Notes: a model not told the origin generated them from the sequence alone. Shown: positions 1 to 9,454, counted from the stretch's first letter. The stretch: 64,000 bases of DNA from Paenibacillus albicereus (GCF_012676905.1 NZ_CP051428.1:4833001-4897000); one strand, 5' to 3'. Made by a program: numbers and translations.

Positions 1-419
1 ATCGTCTCGCGATTGTCCCAGCCGCCCTTGTCCTGCAGCGCCTGCGGCAGGTCCCAGTGGTAGAGCGTCACGGCCGGCTCGATGCCGGCGGCGATCAGGC
101 CATCGATGACGCGGCGGTAGTAGTCGAGGCCCTTTTCATTGACCTCGCCCGTGCCCTGCGGGATGATGCGCGGCCAGGCGATGGAGAAGCGGTAGGAGCT
201 GACGCCGAGCTGCTTGAGCAGCGCGATGTCCTCCTCGTAGCGATGGTAGCTGTCGCAGGCGACGTCGCCGGTGTCCCCGTTCACGACCTTGCCGGGCGTG
301 CGGGCGAACGTGTCCCAGATGGACAGGCCGCGGCCGTCCTCGTCATAAGCGCCTTCGATCTGGTACGAGGCGGTCGCCGTGCCCCAGACGAAGTCTTTCG
401 GAAACGAAATGCGTGTCAT
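1..419 (-). CDS. GH1 beta-glucosidase, N-terminal part (cut by window edge)
   Basis: Translation of the reverse strand from the ATG at 419 begins [20 protein letters not shown], the classic GH1 start ([14 protein letters not shown]), and continues through [33 protein letters not shown] and [11 protein letters not shown]. About 139 of the usual ~450 residues are present; both catalytic glutamates lie outside the window. GH1 enzymes hydrolyse beta-glucosides or 6-phospho-beta-glucosides; which of the two cannot be told from this part. A perfect AGGAGG (complement of 427-432) sits 7 bases before the ATG. The gene lies 75 bases downstream of the GH30 gene on the same strand, so the two probably form a glucan-degradation operon. 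The N-terminal motifs make the family assignment very secure. Confidence 0.93.
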   Translation of the reverse strand, partial: MTRISFPKDFVWGTATASYQIEGAYDEDGRGLSIWDTFARTPGKVVNGDTGDVACDSYHRYEEDIALLKQLGVSSYRFSIAWPRIIPQGTGEVNEKGLDYYRRVIDGLIAAGIEPAVTLYHWDLPQALQDKGGWDNRET

Positions 420-494
420 ATGAATTCCTCCTGATTGAGTGTAGGATGGATGGGTCTGCAGAGCCGGCTTCTTCTTCAGACGAAGCTCTCTCCA

Positions 495-1883
495 TTAGCG
501 GAACAGCAGCGTCTGGATCGCATGCGCCGGAATCGCGCTGTCGGCCAGCTGTCCGCGGTGGCGCACGACGTACGGCAGCTCGGCGTCCGTGCGGTTCAGC
601 ACGACGAGCGCGATCGTGCCGTCCGGGTTGCGGAACGCCGTCTGCTCCAGCTTGTCGGTGTAGCGGGAGCTGCCGATGCGGACCGCGCCGGGACGGATAT
701 AGCGGCTGAAATGCGCGATGTAGTAGAAGGAGCTTTCATAGATGACCTCGTCGGTCGTCGTGTCGGCGATGATCGGCGCGTCGCAGAAGTTGCCGACATG
801 GTTCGGGCCGCCGCGCTCGTCGAGCACGATGTTCCAGTCGGTCCAGCCCGTCGTCCAGTGGTTGAGGTTGCCGAGGATGTCGTGGCCGTAGCGCTCGCCG
901 GTCGCCCAGGAGCCGAGATGGACGCCGCCCTCCTGGCAGCCCTCGCTGAAGAACAGCGCCTTGTCCGGGAAGCGGTCATGGACGGCCGAGAGCGCCTCGA
1001 AGTGGTCGCCGGAGTACCAGTGGAAGCAGATGCCCCAGATATGCTTCGACGCTTCCGGGTCGGTGAACGCGGCGACCGCGCGCTCGTAGACGCGCTCCTT
1101 GTTGTGGTCCCAGACCATCACCTTGATGTGGCCGTAGCCCGCCTGCTCGAGCGCCGGACCGAGATGGTCGCGCACGAAGTCCTTCTCCTCCTCGGCCGTG
1201 TAGACGCAGGAATCCCAGGTCTGCACCGCCTTGGCTTCGTTCTGCACGCTGAGCGCCCAGATTTTCACGCCCTCCGCCTCGTACGCCTGCACGTACTTGA
1301 CGAACATGTCGGCCCACGCCTGGCGGTACTCCGGCTTCAGCCGGCCGCCCTGGTTCATCTGGCCGTTCGTCTTCATGAACGGCGGCGGGCTCCACGGGGA
1401 GGAGAACAGCTTGAACTCGCTGCCGGCCTTCTGCGCGGCGCGCCGGATGAGCGGCAGGATCTGCTCGCGGTCATGCTCGACCGTGAACGTGGCCAGCTCA
1501 TCGTCGCCGTCTTCCACGTAGGCATAGTTGCCGAGGGAGAAGTCGCAACTTTGGATATGCGAGCGGCAGAGCGTGTAGCCGATGCCCTTTTTCGGATCGA
1601 AGTAGGCGTCGATGATCTCCTGCTGGCGGGCCGGACTCATCTTGGCGATCGTCACGGCGGAAGCTTCGGTCAGCGCGCCGCCGAAGCCCTCGATCGTCTG
1701 GTAGGCGATATCGTCGTAGATGTTGATTAGGTGGTTCTCGTGGCCGCTCTCGTCATCGCGGAAGCTCAGCTCCGGCCGCTCGGCGAGCCGCTCGCCGGTG
1801 TCCTTCGCCGTCTGCACGAGGCGGATCGTTCCGGCTTCAGCGGCTTGGTATGCGCTTGCATCCTTTTCGTTCACGGGGCTCAT
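495..1883 (-). CDS. GH30 family glycosidase (glucosylceramidase / beta-1,6-glucanase type)
   Basis: A 462-residue protein without a signal peptide, so probably cytoplasmic. GH30 hallmarks are IEGFGGALTEASA near residue 65, FSSPWSPPPFMKTNG near 160, the acid/base glutamate in ALSVQNEA (about E216) and the nucleophile glutamate in LFFSEGCQ (about E314). A C-terminal beta domain (IGSSRYTDKLEQTAFRNPDG onward) completes the family fold. GH30 enzymes are retaining beta-glycosidases; related bacterial enzymes act on beta-glucosides or beta-1,6-glucans, and the substrate here is not determined. The frame opens at a TTG at 1895, but GAGGAAAGG is correctly spaced only for the ATG at 1883, which is chosen. 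First gene of the GH30-GH1 pair; transcribed away from the AraC gene. Confidence 0.93.
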   Translation of the reverse strand: MSPVNEKDASAYQAAEAGTIRLVQTAKDTGERLAERPELSFRDDESGHENHLINIYDDIAYQTIEGFGGALTEASAVTIAKMSPARQQEIIDAYFDPKKGIGYTLCRSHIQSCDFSLGNYAYVEDGDDELATFTVEHDREQILPLIRRAAQKAGSEFKLFSSPWSPPPFMKTNGQMNQGGRLKPEYRQAWADMFVKYVQAYEAEGVKIWALSVQNEAKAVQTWDSCVYTAEEEKDFVRDHLGPALEQAGYGHIKVMVWDHNKERVYERAVAAFTDPEASKHIWGICFHWYSGDHFEALSAVHDRFPDKALFFSEGCQEGGVHLGSWATGERYGHDILGNLNHWTTGWTDWNIVLDERGGPNHVGNFCDAPIIADTTTDEVIYESSFYYIAHFSRYIRPGAVRIGSSRYTDKLEQTAFRNPDGTIALVVLNRTDAELPYVVRHRGQLADSAIPAHAIQTLLFR

Positions 1884-2222
1884 CCCTTTCCTCAACCTAT
1901 ACGGCTATTATAAGAGGAGAGCCCTTGTGCTTTGTAGAAACAATATGGCTGGGAACCTCAACGATCTGGTCATGGCAGGTTATGTCGTTGTCCGTTCATG
2001 TTCGCTTCTTCTAGATCGGATAGGCTGAAGACGCCGGAATCCACAACAAACTCCCGGCTTGCGCCGTCTGGAAGGAGAGCGGAAGCCGGTAAGGCGAAGA
2101 CCGCCGTTCACCGAGAGGGTCAATGGGATGATTCTGCGTTCCCGCCTCTGCCAACCTTCGCCTGACGCTTCTCGCTGTCCGCCACTCCAATCCATTCTCC
2201 CTGCGAAAGGAGGCTGTCCTCC
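1884..2222. other. Intergenic region between the GH30 operon and araC-type gene
   Basis: 339 bases separating divergent genes, so it must hold both promoters. On the reverse strand a TATAAT (complement of 1907-1912) lies about 24 bases before the GH30 ATG, but no convincing -35 was found at 17 bases. On the forward strand AAAGGAGG just before 2223 is the araC ribosome site. No further gene or strong repeat was seen. An AraC operator is expected here but could not be recognised by eye. Confidence 0.4.
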
Positions 2223-3086
2223 ATGTCCTGGTACAACGGACCGCTGCCTGCGCCCGGCTCGCCTGCCGTGAAGCCGCTGACGCCTGCGGATGCGCCCGAG
2301 GTGTCCATCATCCTATGCGATCATTCGCGGCATGAGCAGCCGTTCCAGCAGTCGATGCGCGGCGGGCTCGAATGCTATCTGTTCCGGCTGCAGACCGAAG
2401 GCCAGGCATCCGTGCTGCTGGACGGCCGGATGGAGAGCGTGCTGCCGGGGGAGCTGCTGCTCTTTCGGCCGGGCGAGGCGTACGAGATCGACATCATGCC
2501 GTCCGCCTATGACGGCCGCCACGGCGCGAGCGCGGATTATTACTTCATGGCGACAGGCGCATGGCTCGACCGCTGGTGGAAGCAGGAGGGGCGTCCGCGC
2601 CGCGCCCGGATCGCCGACGACGGCAAGATCCAGGCCATCTGGCATCAGCTCGCGCTGGAAAGCCGGCGGCTCGACGGGGGCAGTCCCGAGATCCTGTCGG
2701 CGCTGCTGCAAGCGCTCTGCCTGCTGCTGGAGCGCGCGATTCACGAGGCGCCGGCCAAGGGCGGCCCGGGCGCGCTGCTCGCGATGAAGCTCAAGCATTT
2801 CGTCGAAGCCCATGCGACGCGGGCGTTCACGCTCGACGAGGCGGCCGCCTCCGCCGGCATCAGCAAGACGCGCGCTGTGCATCTGTTCAAGCAGGAAACA
2901 GGCGGCTCGATCATGCAGTACGCGCAGCAGGTCCGGCTGGCGCTGGCGCTGCGGCTCATGGCGGGCAGCCAGCTCACGCTCGAGCAGATCGCCGACGAGT
3001 CGGGCTTCGGCAGCTACACCTACTTCCACCGGGTGTTCCGGGAGAGGTACGGCGTGCCGCCAGGGGCATATCGGAGGCGGGAGTAG
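2223..3086 (+). CDS. AraC family transcriptional regulator
   Basis: A 287-residue protein. Residues ~30-130 form a cupin-like ligand-binding half (GQASVLLDGRMESVLPGELL, FRPGEAYEID). Residues 202-287 hold the two AraC helix-turn-helix motifs: FTLDEAAASAGISKTRAVHL, then LTLEQIADESGFGSYTYFHR followed by the family tail FRERYGVPPGAYRRR. A ribosome site GAAAGGAGG precedes the ATG at 2223. It is divergent from the GH30-GH1 pair, the usual position for a local sugar-responsive activator, so regulation of those glycosidases is a reasonable inference. The inducer is unknown. Confidence 0.92.
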   Translation: MSWYNGPLPAPGSPAVKPLTPADAPEVSIILCDHSRHEQPFQQSMRGGLECYLFRLQTEGQASVLLDGRMESVLPGELLLFRPGEAYEIDIMPSAYDGRHGASADYYFMATGAWLDRWWKQEGRPRRARIADDGKIQAIWHQLALESRRLDGGSPEILSALLQALCLLLERAIHEAPAKGGPGALLAMKLKHFVEAHATRAFTLDEAAASAGISKTRAVHLFKQETGGSIMQYAQQVRLALALRLMAGSQLTLEQIADESGFGSYTYFHRVFRERYGVPPGAYRRRE

Positions 3087-3114
3087 GGCTGGGCTCGCCG
3101 AGATCGAGCCAGCC
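3087..3114 (+). terminator. Stem-loop just after the AraC gene
   Basis: GGCTGGGCTCG pairs with CGAGCCAGCC around an 8-base loop with one bulged G, immediately after the stop at 3086. There is no T-tract, so it is only a weak terminator candidate or an mRNA-stabilising hairpin. Confidence 0.35.
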
Positions 3115-3286
3115 GGCCTTCTTCCAGCCCCCTTCATTGGTCCTATCTTTTGCGAAGAGACGCCTGGGCATCTTGTCCGAATCGGCCAGTCGGACTATCG
3201 CGCCAGAGCACGGATTCGTCCTCTCCTGCTCCTTGCTGCCCGCCGCTTAATTCGCGTCATTCTCTGACTGAAAGGAGGCCGATCCC

Positions 3287-4876
3287 TTGTCCGCGCCCGT
3301 ATCCTCTATGCCGTCCGCCACCCCCATTCCCAATCGCCTATTCGTTCTCTGGGCAAGCGGACTGTTCGTAGCCGGTCTCGGCATTCGCCTGCTGCTCGGC
3401 ATCTATACAATCGGGTATGTCGGCGATCAGATGTATTTCATCCGTTGGATGCAAGATGCGATGGAGCATGGCGTCCGCTTTTCCTACGTGCAAGCGGACA
3501 TGCAGAACTACCCTCCCGTCTTCATTGCGATCCTGGAGGGCTACGGCCATATGCTGAGTGCGCTCGGACTGGAGATCAAGACCGCCCATCTGACCTCCAA
3601 AGCGCTTCCGATCCTGTTCGATCTGCTCGCGATGGCGCTTCTGCCATTCGCGCTGCGCCGCCGGCTGTCCCAGCGCGCTTTGCTGCTCCTGCTCGGGGCG
3701 CTGGCGCTGAACCCGGCGCTGCTCGCCGACGGGGCGATCTGGGGTCAGATCGACGTCTTCCATAGCCTGCTCATGGCGCTGGGCGTGCTCGCCCTCGTCG
3801 GCCAGCCGTTTCTGGCGGGAGCGCTTCTCGGCATCGCGCTGCTCAGCAAGTTCCAAGCGATCGTCGTCGCCCCTGTCATCGGAGCGTATGCGCTGCGCCG
3901 GCTGCTGCGGCGGGACTTCAAGCATCCGCTGCTTTTAGTCGCAGGATTCCTGGCTCCGCTTGCGTTGACAGCCTTCTCGTTCGGCGCGAACGGCACGCTG
4001 GACGACATGGTCAAGGCGGCCTACTTGAGCGCGACCGAAATGTACCCGCAGCTTTCGCTGAACGCGTTCAACCTCTGGTACCACCTGTTTACGGATCCGT
4101 CCGTGAACGATACCACCGTCTTCGTGGCCGGGATGAGCTACAAGACGTTCGGCTTCATCCTGCTCGGCTTGGCCTGCGCCTTCGTCGCCGCCTATGTCCT
4201 GCTGCTGAAGCAGCTTCGCACCGTACATCTGCTGATCGCGTCTGCCTTCATCAATCTTGCTTTCTTCATGCTCCCGACGGAGATTCACGAGCGGTATGGA
4301 GTGCCGGCGATGCTGTTTCTCGTGCTGGTTCCTTTCCTGCTGAAGCGGAAAACAGCAGCCTCGTTCGGCACTGTTGCAAATTCGAGGAAAGCCCCTGTCC
4401 CAGATTCAGCTGACGGCAGCGGTTCGCCTCGACTCTTCAACCGATGGACGCCGTGCCGCTTTTGGACGATTGCCGCAGGCTGGCTCACCCTCTCGACCGC
4501 GCTTAACATCTGGATGGTGCTGAACGGCGGGATGGGCGGGAGATGGCTGAGTGGCGACAGGGAACTAGGCCGTGGCATAGGAGGCATACGAAGCCGTCCT
4601 GGCTCAGACGACAGAGGAAGCTTCGGCGGCGATAGCACAGGGGCTGCAGGCGGCCCGCCTTGGCGCGATGCCGCGGCAGGCAGCCGACCTTGGCGAGGCG
4701 ATGCTCCTGGCAACGCCGCCGGCTTCTCCGGCAGCGGCAGCTTCAGCAGCGGCTCTTTTGCCGGCTGGGAGCATGCGCTCGCGGTCGGCATCGGCGCAGC
4801 GAACCTGATCTTGCTGATCGGCATGGCCGTCTTCATGCTCCTCGAGATGAAGCAAAAAGAGAGGCCCGGAACCTGA
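3287..4876 (+). CDS. GT-C type membrane glycosyltransferase (Gpi18/COG5542-like)
   Basis: A 529-residue protein with about ten hydrophobic segments. After the first one comes GYVGDQMYFIRWMQDAMEHG and then NYPPVFIAILEGYG. This acidic first outer loop with a later YPP motif is typical of polytopic GT-C glycosyltransferases that use polyprenyl-phosphate sugars. An ALLADGAIWGQIDVFHSLLM segment and LPTEIHERYG further along match the same group. Residues ~415-495 form an unusual Gly/Ser/Arg-rich hydrophilic stretch before a final membrane segment (ALAVGIGAANLILLIGMAVF). Start: TTG at 3287, eight bases after AAAGGAGG; an ATG at 3308 is less well placed. It converges on the rhamnose cluster and may add a sugar to a surface glycan, but the acceptor is unknown. 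Confidence 0.75.
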   Translation: MSAPVSSMPSATPIPNRLFVLWASGLFVAGLGIRLLLGIYTIGYVGDQMYFIRWMQDAMEHGVRFSYVQADMQNYPPVFIAILEGYGHMLSALGLEIKTAHLTSKALPILFDLLAMALLPFALRRRLSQRALLLLLGALALNPALLADGAIWGQIDVFHSLLMALGVLALVGQPFLAGALLGIALLSKFQAIVVAPVIGAYALRRLLRRDFKHPLLLVAGFLAPLALTAFSFGANGTLDDMVKAAYLSATEMYPQLSLNAFNLWYHLFTDPSVNDTTVFVAGMSYKTFGFILLGLACAFVAAYVLLLKQLRTVHLLIASAFINLAFFMLPTEIHERYGVPAMLFLVLVPFLLKRKTAASFGTVANSRKAPVPDSADGSGSPRLFNRWTPCRFWTIAAGWLTLSTALNIWMVLNGGMGGRWLSGDRELGRGIGGIRSRPGSDDRGSFGGDSTGAAGGPPWRDAAAGSRPWRGDAPGNAAGFSGSGSFSSGSFAGWEHALAVGIGAANLILLIGMAVFMLLEMKQKERPGT

Positions 4877-4895
4877 TCCGGCCTCTCTATTTTTC
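4858..4895. terminator. Bidirectional rho-independent terminator
   Basis: AGAGAGGCC-CGGA pairs with TCCGGCCTCTCT (one bulged base, loop ACCTGA), followed by ATTTTTC on the plus strand and by a T-run on the minus strand. It serves both the GT-C gene ending at 4876 and rmlD ending at 4895. Confidence 0.85.
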
Positions 4896-5755
4896 TATTC
4901 GTTCAGCTCCTGCAAAAAACGAACCAGCCCTTCCCGCCACTCGGGAAGATCGGCAAAACCATTGAAGCGTATCGCTCCATGCTCCATGACCGAAAACTTC
5001 GGCCTCGGCGCCGGGCGAGGGAATTCCTCCGTCGTGCACGGATCGGCCTGCGCCTTCAAGCCGGCTTCCTGGAAAATCGCTTGAGCGAATTCATGCCACG
5101 AGCAGCTGCCTGCATTGGAGGCATGGTAGATGCCGTAGGCTTCCGATTGGGCCAGCTTCAGCAGGAACGCGGCAAGATCCTTCGTGTACGTCGGCGAGCC
5201 GTACTGATCGCTCACGATGGATAGCCGATCCTTTTCCGCGCCTAGCTTCAGCATCGTCTTGACGAAGTTTGCGCCATGCTTGCCATACACCCACGATGTG
5301 CGAACGATAAACCAGCGGTCATGCAGCGACTGCACTAGCTGTTCCCCGGCCAGCTTGGACTTCCCGTATACGGTTTTGGGATTCGGAAGGTCATGCTCTT
5401 CGTAAGGCCGCTCTCCTCGGCCATCGAACACATAATCCGTGCTGACGTAGATGAGCTTGGCTCCCGCCTCCCTCGCGGCTACAGCCACGTTGCGAGTGCC
5501 TGCCGCATTGACCCGATAGGCGCCGTCTCGATCCGTCTCCGCCTGGTCGACGGCCGTGTACGCAGCACAGTGGATGACAACATCCGGATGGAAGTCGGCC
5601 ATCGCCTTTCGGCACTGCTCCAAGGAAGTGATGTCCAACGCATCGCGGCCAAGACCGACGATGTTCCGTCCGCCCTCCGCGGGCCATAGCGTAATTTCTT
5701 TCCCCAGTTGTCCGTTCGCACCGGTGACGAGAATATTCACGGTGCTTCCGCTCAT
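4895..5755 (-). CDS. rmlD: dTDP-4-dehydrorhamnose reductase
   Basis: Last step of dTDP-L-rhamnose synthesis: NADPH reduction of dTDP-4-keto-L-rhamnose. The 286-residue protein has the Rossmann motif VTGANGQLGKEI at its start, YVSTDYVFDG, the catalytic YGKSKLAGEQ (YxxxK), and VRTSWVYG. The frame stays open upstream, but the family start corresponds to the ATG at 5755, which overlaps the rmlB stop codon (ATGA), so translation is probably coupled. A GTG a few codons later (VNILVTGAN) is an alternative. Last gene of the leftward polysaccharide run, ending at the bidirectional terminator. Confidence 0.95.
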   Translation of the reverse strand: MSGSTVNILVTGANGQLGKEITLWPAEGGRNIVGLGRDALDITSLEQCRKAMADFHPDVVIHCAAYTAVDQAETDRDGAYRVNAAGTRNVAVAAREAGAKLIYVSTDYVFDGRGERPYEEHDLPNPKTVYGKSKLAGEQLVQSLHDRWFIVRTSWVYGKHGANFVKTMLKLGAEKDRLSIVSDQYGSPTYTKDLAAFLLKLAQSEAYGIYHASNAGSCSWHEFAQAIFQEAGLKAQADPCTTEEFPRPAPRPKFSVMEHGAIRFNGFADLPEWREGLVRFLQELNE

Positions 5756-6780
5756 GGCTGATCCGGCTGCTGCAGCCGCTCTCCATATTGCGTATCGAAG
5801 TACTGCTGGTAGGCTCCGCTGAGCACGTCCTTCATCCATTGCTCGTTGTCCAGATACCAGCGGATCGTCTCGCGGATGCCAGATTCATAATCGTGCTTCG
5901 GCGTCCATCCGAGCTCATGGCGGATCTTGTCGGCATCGATTGCGTACCGGCGGTCATGTCCAAGACGATCCTTGACGAACTGAATGAGGCTCTCCGGCTT
6001 GCCCAGCTCCTGAAGAATCGTTCGGACGACCTGCAGGTTGTTCCGCTCGTTGCGTCCGCCGACGTTGTACACCTCGCCGTTCACGCCTTTGTGGATGACG
6101 AGATCGATCGCGCTGCAGTGGTCCTCCACATACAGCCAATCACGTACGTTGAGCCCGTCTCCGTACACCGGCAGCGGCTTGTCTTGTAGCGCGTTCTGGA
6201 TCATGAGCGGGATCAGCTTCTCCGGGAACTGGAAAGGTCCGTAGTTGTTCGAGCAGCGCGTGATGTTCACCGGCAGACCGAACGTCTCGTGGTAGGCACG
6301 CACCAGAAGGTCGGCTCCCGCCTTGCTCGCCGAATACGGACTGTTGGCCGCCAGCGGAGTCTCCTCGGTAAACAGCCCGGTTTCTCCTAGCGTTCCGTAT
6401 ACTTCATCCGTCGAGACTTGCACGAACTTTTTGACGCCGTACTGCTTGGACAGCTCCAGCAGCGTCTGCGTGCCGAGCACGTTCGTCTTGACGAAGACAT
6501 CGGGCTCAAGGATGCTGCGGTCGACATGGGACTCCGCGGCGAAGTTCGCCACGACATCCACTCCGGCCTGGAACAGCGGCTCCAGCTCCTCGCGCTTCGT
6601 GATGTCCGCTTTGACGAACCGGACCTTCGGATTTCCTTCGACCGCCTTCAGGTTCTCCAGATTACCGGCATATGTCAGAGCGTCCACATTCACAATCTCA
6701 TAGTCGGGGTATTGTTCGGCCATATAGAGGACGAAGTTGCTCCCGATGAATCCGGCTCCGCCGGTAACAAGCAGCTTCAC
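5752..6780 (-). CDS. rmlB: dTDP-glucose 4,6-dehydratase
   Basis: A 342-residue short-chain dehydrogenase/reductase-family enzyme converting dTDP-D-glucose to dTDP-4-keto-6-deoxyglucose with bound NAD. Visible features: VTGGAGFIGSNFV at the N-terminus, the catalytic VSTDEVYG (Thr-Asp-Glu), YSASKAGADLLV (YxxxK), and NNYGPFQFPEKLIPLMI, a signature of RmlB. Start is the GTG at 6780 with GGAAAGGAATGG upstream. It lies 70 bases after rmlC and overlaps rmlD by 4 bases. Confidence 0.97.
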   Translation of the reverse strand: MKLLVTGGAGFIGSNFVLYMAEQYPDYEIVNVDALTYAGNLENLKAVEGNPKVRFVKADITKREELEPLFQAGVDVVANFAAESHVDRSILEPDVFVKTNVLGTQTLLELSKQYGVKKFVQVSTDEVYGTLGETGLFTEETPLAANSPYSASKAGADLLVRAYHETFGLPVNITRCSNNYGPFQFPEKLIPLMIQNALQDKPLPVYGDGLNVRDWLYVEDHCSAIDLVIHKGVNGEVYNVGGRNERNNLQVVRTILQELGKPESLIQFVKDRLGHDRRYAIDADKIRHELGWTPKHDYESGIRETIRWYLDNEQWMKDVLSGAYQQYFDTQYGERLQQPDQP

Positions 6781-6850
6781 TTGGGCACCATTCCTTTCCG
6801 TGCTCGCCTGGTTTGATCTTACAGAGCCATGACGGCTTGTTGTTCGCGAA

Positions 6851-7414
6851 TTACCCTTCGTAGGTGAAATTCATCTCGGCGTCCGCCAGCAGCGGATGCT
6901 TGCCATCCTTCTCCGAGAGGATCGGCTTGCCCGCCGGCCAATCGATGCCGAGTGCAGGATCGTTCCAAGCGATGCCCCGATCATGCTCGGCCGAGTAGAG
7001 CTCATCCACCTTGTATTGCACTTCCGAATTCGGCACGAGCGTGCAGAAGCCATGCGCGAAGCCCTTGGGGACGAGCAGTTGGCGATGGTTGGCGGCGCTC
7101 AGGATGAAGCCCTGCCACTGGCCGAACGTCGGCGATCCCTTGCGGATGTCGACGACGACATCGTAGATTGCGCCCGCGGTGCAGCGCACGAGCTTGGTTT
7201 GCGCCTTGGGATTCAGCTGGTAGTGCAGCCCTCGGAGCACGCCGGCCTCAACCGACAGCGAATGGTTGTCCTGAACGAACTTCGTCGTAATGCCCATATC
7301 GACATAACGCTGCTCGTTGTAGCTCTCCACAAAAAAGCCTCGGTGATCTCCATGCACGGTCGGCTCGATGAGCTTTAGACCGGGCAGGGAAGTTGCTTGA
7401 ACGTTCATATCCAT
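6851..7414 (-). CDS. rmlC: dTDP-4-dehydrorhamnose 3,5-epimerase
   Basis: A 187-residue cupin enzyme that epimerises C3 and C5 of dTDP-4-keto-6-deoxyglucose. Family features visible: PTVHGDHRGFFVESYNEQRY, the catalytic-histidine strand GVLRGLHYQLNP, VVVDIRKGSPTFGQW, LLVPKGFAHGFCTL and the C-terminal WNDPALGIDWP. Length is normal. It sits between rmlA and rmlB in the leftward operon. Confidence 0.97.
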   Translation of the reverse strand: MDMNVQATSLPGLKLIEPTVHGDHRGFFVESYNEQRYVDMGITTKFVQDNHSLSVEAGVLRGLHYQLNPKAQTKLVRCTAGAIYDVVVDIRKGSPTFGQWQGFILSAANHRQLLVPKGFAHGFCTLVPNSEVQYKVDELYSAEHDRGIAWNDPALGIDWPAGKPILSEKDGKHPLLADAEMNFTYEG

Positions 7415-7465
7415 CCGCCTTTCTCTACTGGCAACTCGTCTAGCCGATTCGCCCGCTAGCCGCCC

Positions 7466-8209
7466 TTACAGCTTCAGCTTGCCGAATTCTTCCCCGAACA
7501 CGATCTCCTTCGCCAGCTCGTTGGCATGGGTCAGCGAGGCATGCGTGCCCGCATCGGTCCACCAGCCTCTTAGAATATCATATGAGAGGGAGTTCGATTT
7601 GATATAGGCATTGTTGACATCGGTAATCTCCAGCTCCCCGCGACCGGATGGCCGGAGGGTCCGGACGATGTCGAACACCTTGCTGTCGTACATGTAAATC
7701 CCCGTCACCGCGTAGCTGCTCTTCGGCTGAGTCGGCTTTTCCTCGATCGAGAGGATCTTGTCGCCGTCCAGCTCCGGCACGCCGTATCGTTGCGGATCAT
7801 GGACCTCCTGGATGAGAATCTTCGCGCCCTGGCCTTGCTTGCGGAAGTTGTCCGCATACGCCGCGATCGAATCGGAGAACACATTGTCCCCGAGGATGAC
7901 GACCATCTGGTCATCGCCTGCGAATTGCTCGGCGAGTCCAAGCGCCTGGGCGATGCCTCCAGCCTGATCCTGCACCTTGTACGTGAAGTTTACGCCCATC
8001 TCATGACCGCTGCCAAGCAGATTGACGACATCTCCCATATGATCCTTGCCCGTCACGATGAGGATGTCGGTGATCCCCGCTTCTTTCAGCTTCGCGATAG
8101 AGTGGAAGATCATCGGGTACTTGCCTACGGGCAGCAAGTGTTTGTTGGTGACCTTGGTTAGGGGGTAGAGGCGGGAGCCTGTACCACCTGCAAGAATGAT
8201 TCCTTTCAT
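7466..8209 (-). CDS. rmlA: Glucose-1-phosphate thymidylyltransferase (short form)
   Basis: Activates glucose-1-phosphate with dTTP, the first step to dTDP-rhamnose. At 247 residues it is the short Gram-positive type (like B. subtilis SpsI) rather than the ~290-residue enterobacterial type. Motifs: IILAGGTGSRLYPLT at the N-terminus, LLPVGKYPMI, VILGDNVFSDS with the metal-binding aspartate, SIEEKPTQPKSSYAVTGIYM, and LRGWWTDAGTHASL. AGGAGG precedes the ATG at 8209. First of four rml genes in the order A-C-B-D, directly downstream of the frameshifted membrane gene. Confidence 0.97.
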   Translation of the reverse strand: MKGIILAGGTGSRLYPLTKVTNKHLLPVGKYPMIFHSIAKLKEAGITDILIVTGKDHMGDVVNLLGSGHEMGVNFTYKVQDQAGGIAQALGLAEQFAGDDQMVVILGDNVFSDSIAAYADNFRKQGQGAKILIQEVHDPQRYGVPELDGDKILSIEEKPTQPKSSYAVTGIYMYDSKVFDIVRTLRPSGRGELEITDVNNAYIKSNSLSYDILRGWWTDAGTHASLTHANELAKEIVFGEEFGKLKL

Positions 8210-8222
8210 AGTGGCCTCCTAG

Positions 8223-9454
8223 CTATACGATGAAATAATAATCATTTCCATGTGCAATGAAGATGTTTAAAATTATAAACAAGCCAATGATGAATATTTT
8301 GTAATACTTACTTGATTGCGACAAATAGTACACGATAAAATACAACGGAATCGAGACCATGCAATATCGCACGATGCTGGTCAAGTAAACTTCACTGCTT
8401 GAAAAAGGAATTGCGATCATCATGAATCCATAGAGAAAAACAATCTACTTCAGAAGCTGTAAAATCCCTTCTCCTTAATCGTAGAATATCATAAACGACA
8501 AAGGAAGCGAGAATGACGCTGCCGAGGACAAACGAAATGGCCCCATTGTCCCAGCCGCCTGGTGCAATAAAGTAAGGATTTTTCAAATAGTTCACCAAAT
8601 TGATAAAGGGGAAGGTCCCCCCTCTTACCCAATTGATACTATGCTCCTGAATTGGAGCGAGAAAATTCCCTGTAAGAGTATACATAGCTTAAATATGCAA
8701 GCAATGGAACGCCTGACAAGATCGCGCTTACCGCTTACCCACAAGCTTACTTCTCTCACTCTGATTTTGAAATCCTTGTCCATTAAAACAAACCCGCGTA
8801 CGAGCAAGATATTCAAAAATCCAGGAACTCGTGTCACCATGGACAGACCCGCAATCAAAAACGCGATTTTGTATCGTTTGCTTAGGGAGAAGAAAATCAC
8901 CATCGCAGAGAGCATCAAAAACAGACTTTCTGTGTAAGGAACAAAATAATAAATCGAACTTGGATAGATCAGCATCAATAGAATAATTGATTTCCAGTCG
9001 ATATCTCCCCGAACCTTATTCATCATAGCAATGCAATGATAAATAAATACGAGAGCACCATACAAAAAAGCATAGGAAAGAAAAGTCGCAAAAAGCGCTA
9101 GATCTATTAAAAACACTTTTCCTAACGATATTAGAAGAGGGAACAGAGGGAATAATACCCGGTTAGCCGCTTCGTGCTTCTGATCAAAAACAAATGAATC
9201 ATATCCATTCTGCGCAATATCCAAGTATAATGTAGAATCAAATTTATTCAAAATCAGTCTTGGTTTAATCGTGTGCTCGAGCTGGTCAGGAAGCTGCATC
9301 TGCGAGGATCCGGTCATATTTCGCTGTAGACAGGAGGATGGGTAGAGTTCGGAAACAAATTTAAAGACAAAAATGTTGTGTATATGGAGAGCACTTTTAC
9401 AATTACCATTAGTGCAAGAATAACGAAATACGGGCTCCTGAATATTTTTCTCAA
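8223..9454 (-). pseudogene. Frameshifted PIG-V-like membrane mannosyltransferase
   Basis: The coding signal is scattered over all three reverse frames. An intact start (TTG at 9454 after AAGGAGG, overlapping the stop of the upstream gene) gives LRKIFRSPYFVILALMVIVK, a good membrane segment, then stops near 9320. A second frame carries NKFDSTLYLDIAQNGYDSF and RVLFPLFPLLISLGKVF, the signature of the PIG-V/GT-C family. Near 8735 the signal moves to GVPLLAYLSYVYSYREF, near 8665 to APIQEHSINWVRGGTFPF and GGWDNGAISFVLGS, and near 8445 to IVFLYGFMMIAIPFSSSEV. At least four frame changes are needed to restore one ~400-residue protein. Neighbours are intact, so this is decay or clustered sequencing error. 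When intact it would add a sugar to the lipid-linked glycan. Confidence 0.75.

Noticed and set aside
435-1730. 431-codon frame antisense to the GH30 gene
   Set aside because: Shadow frame; no motif or ribosome site.
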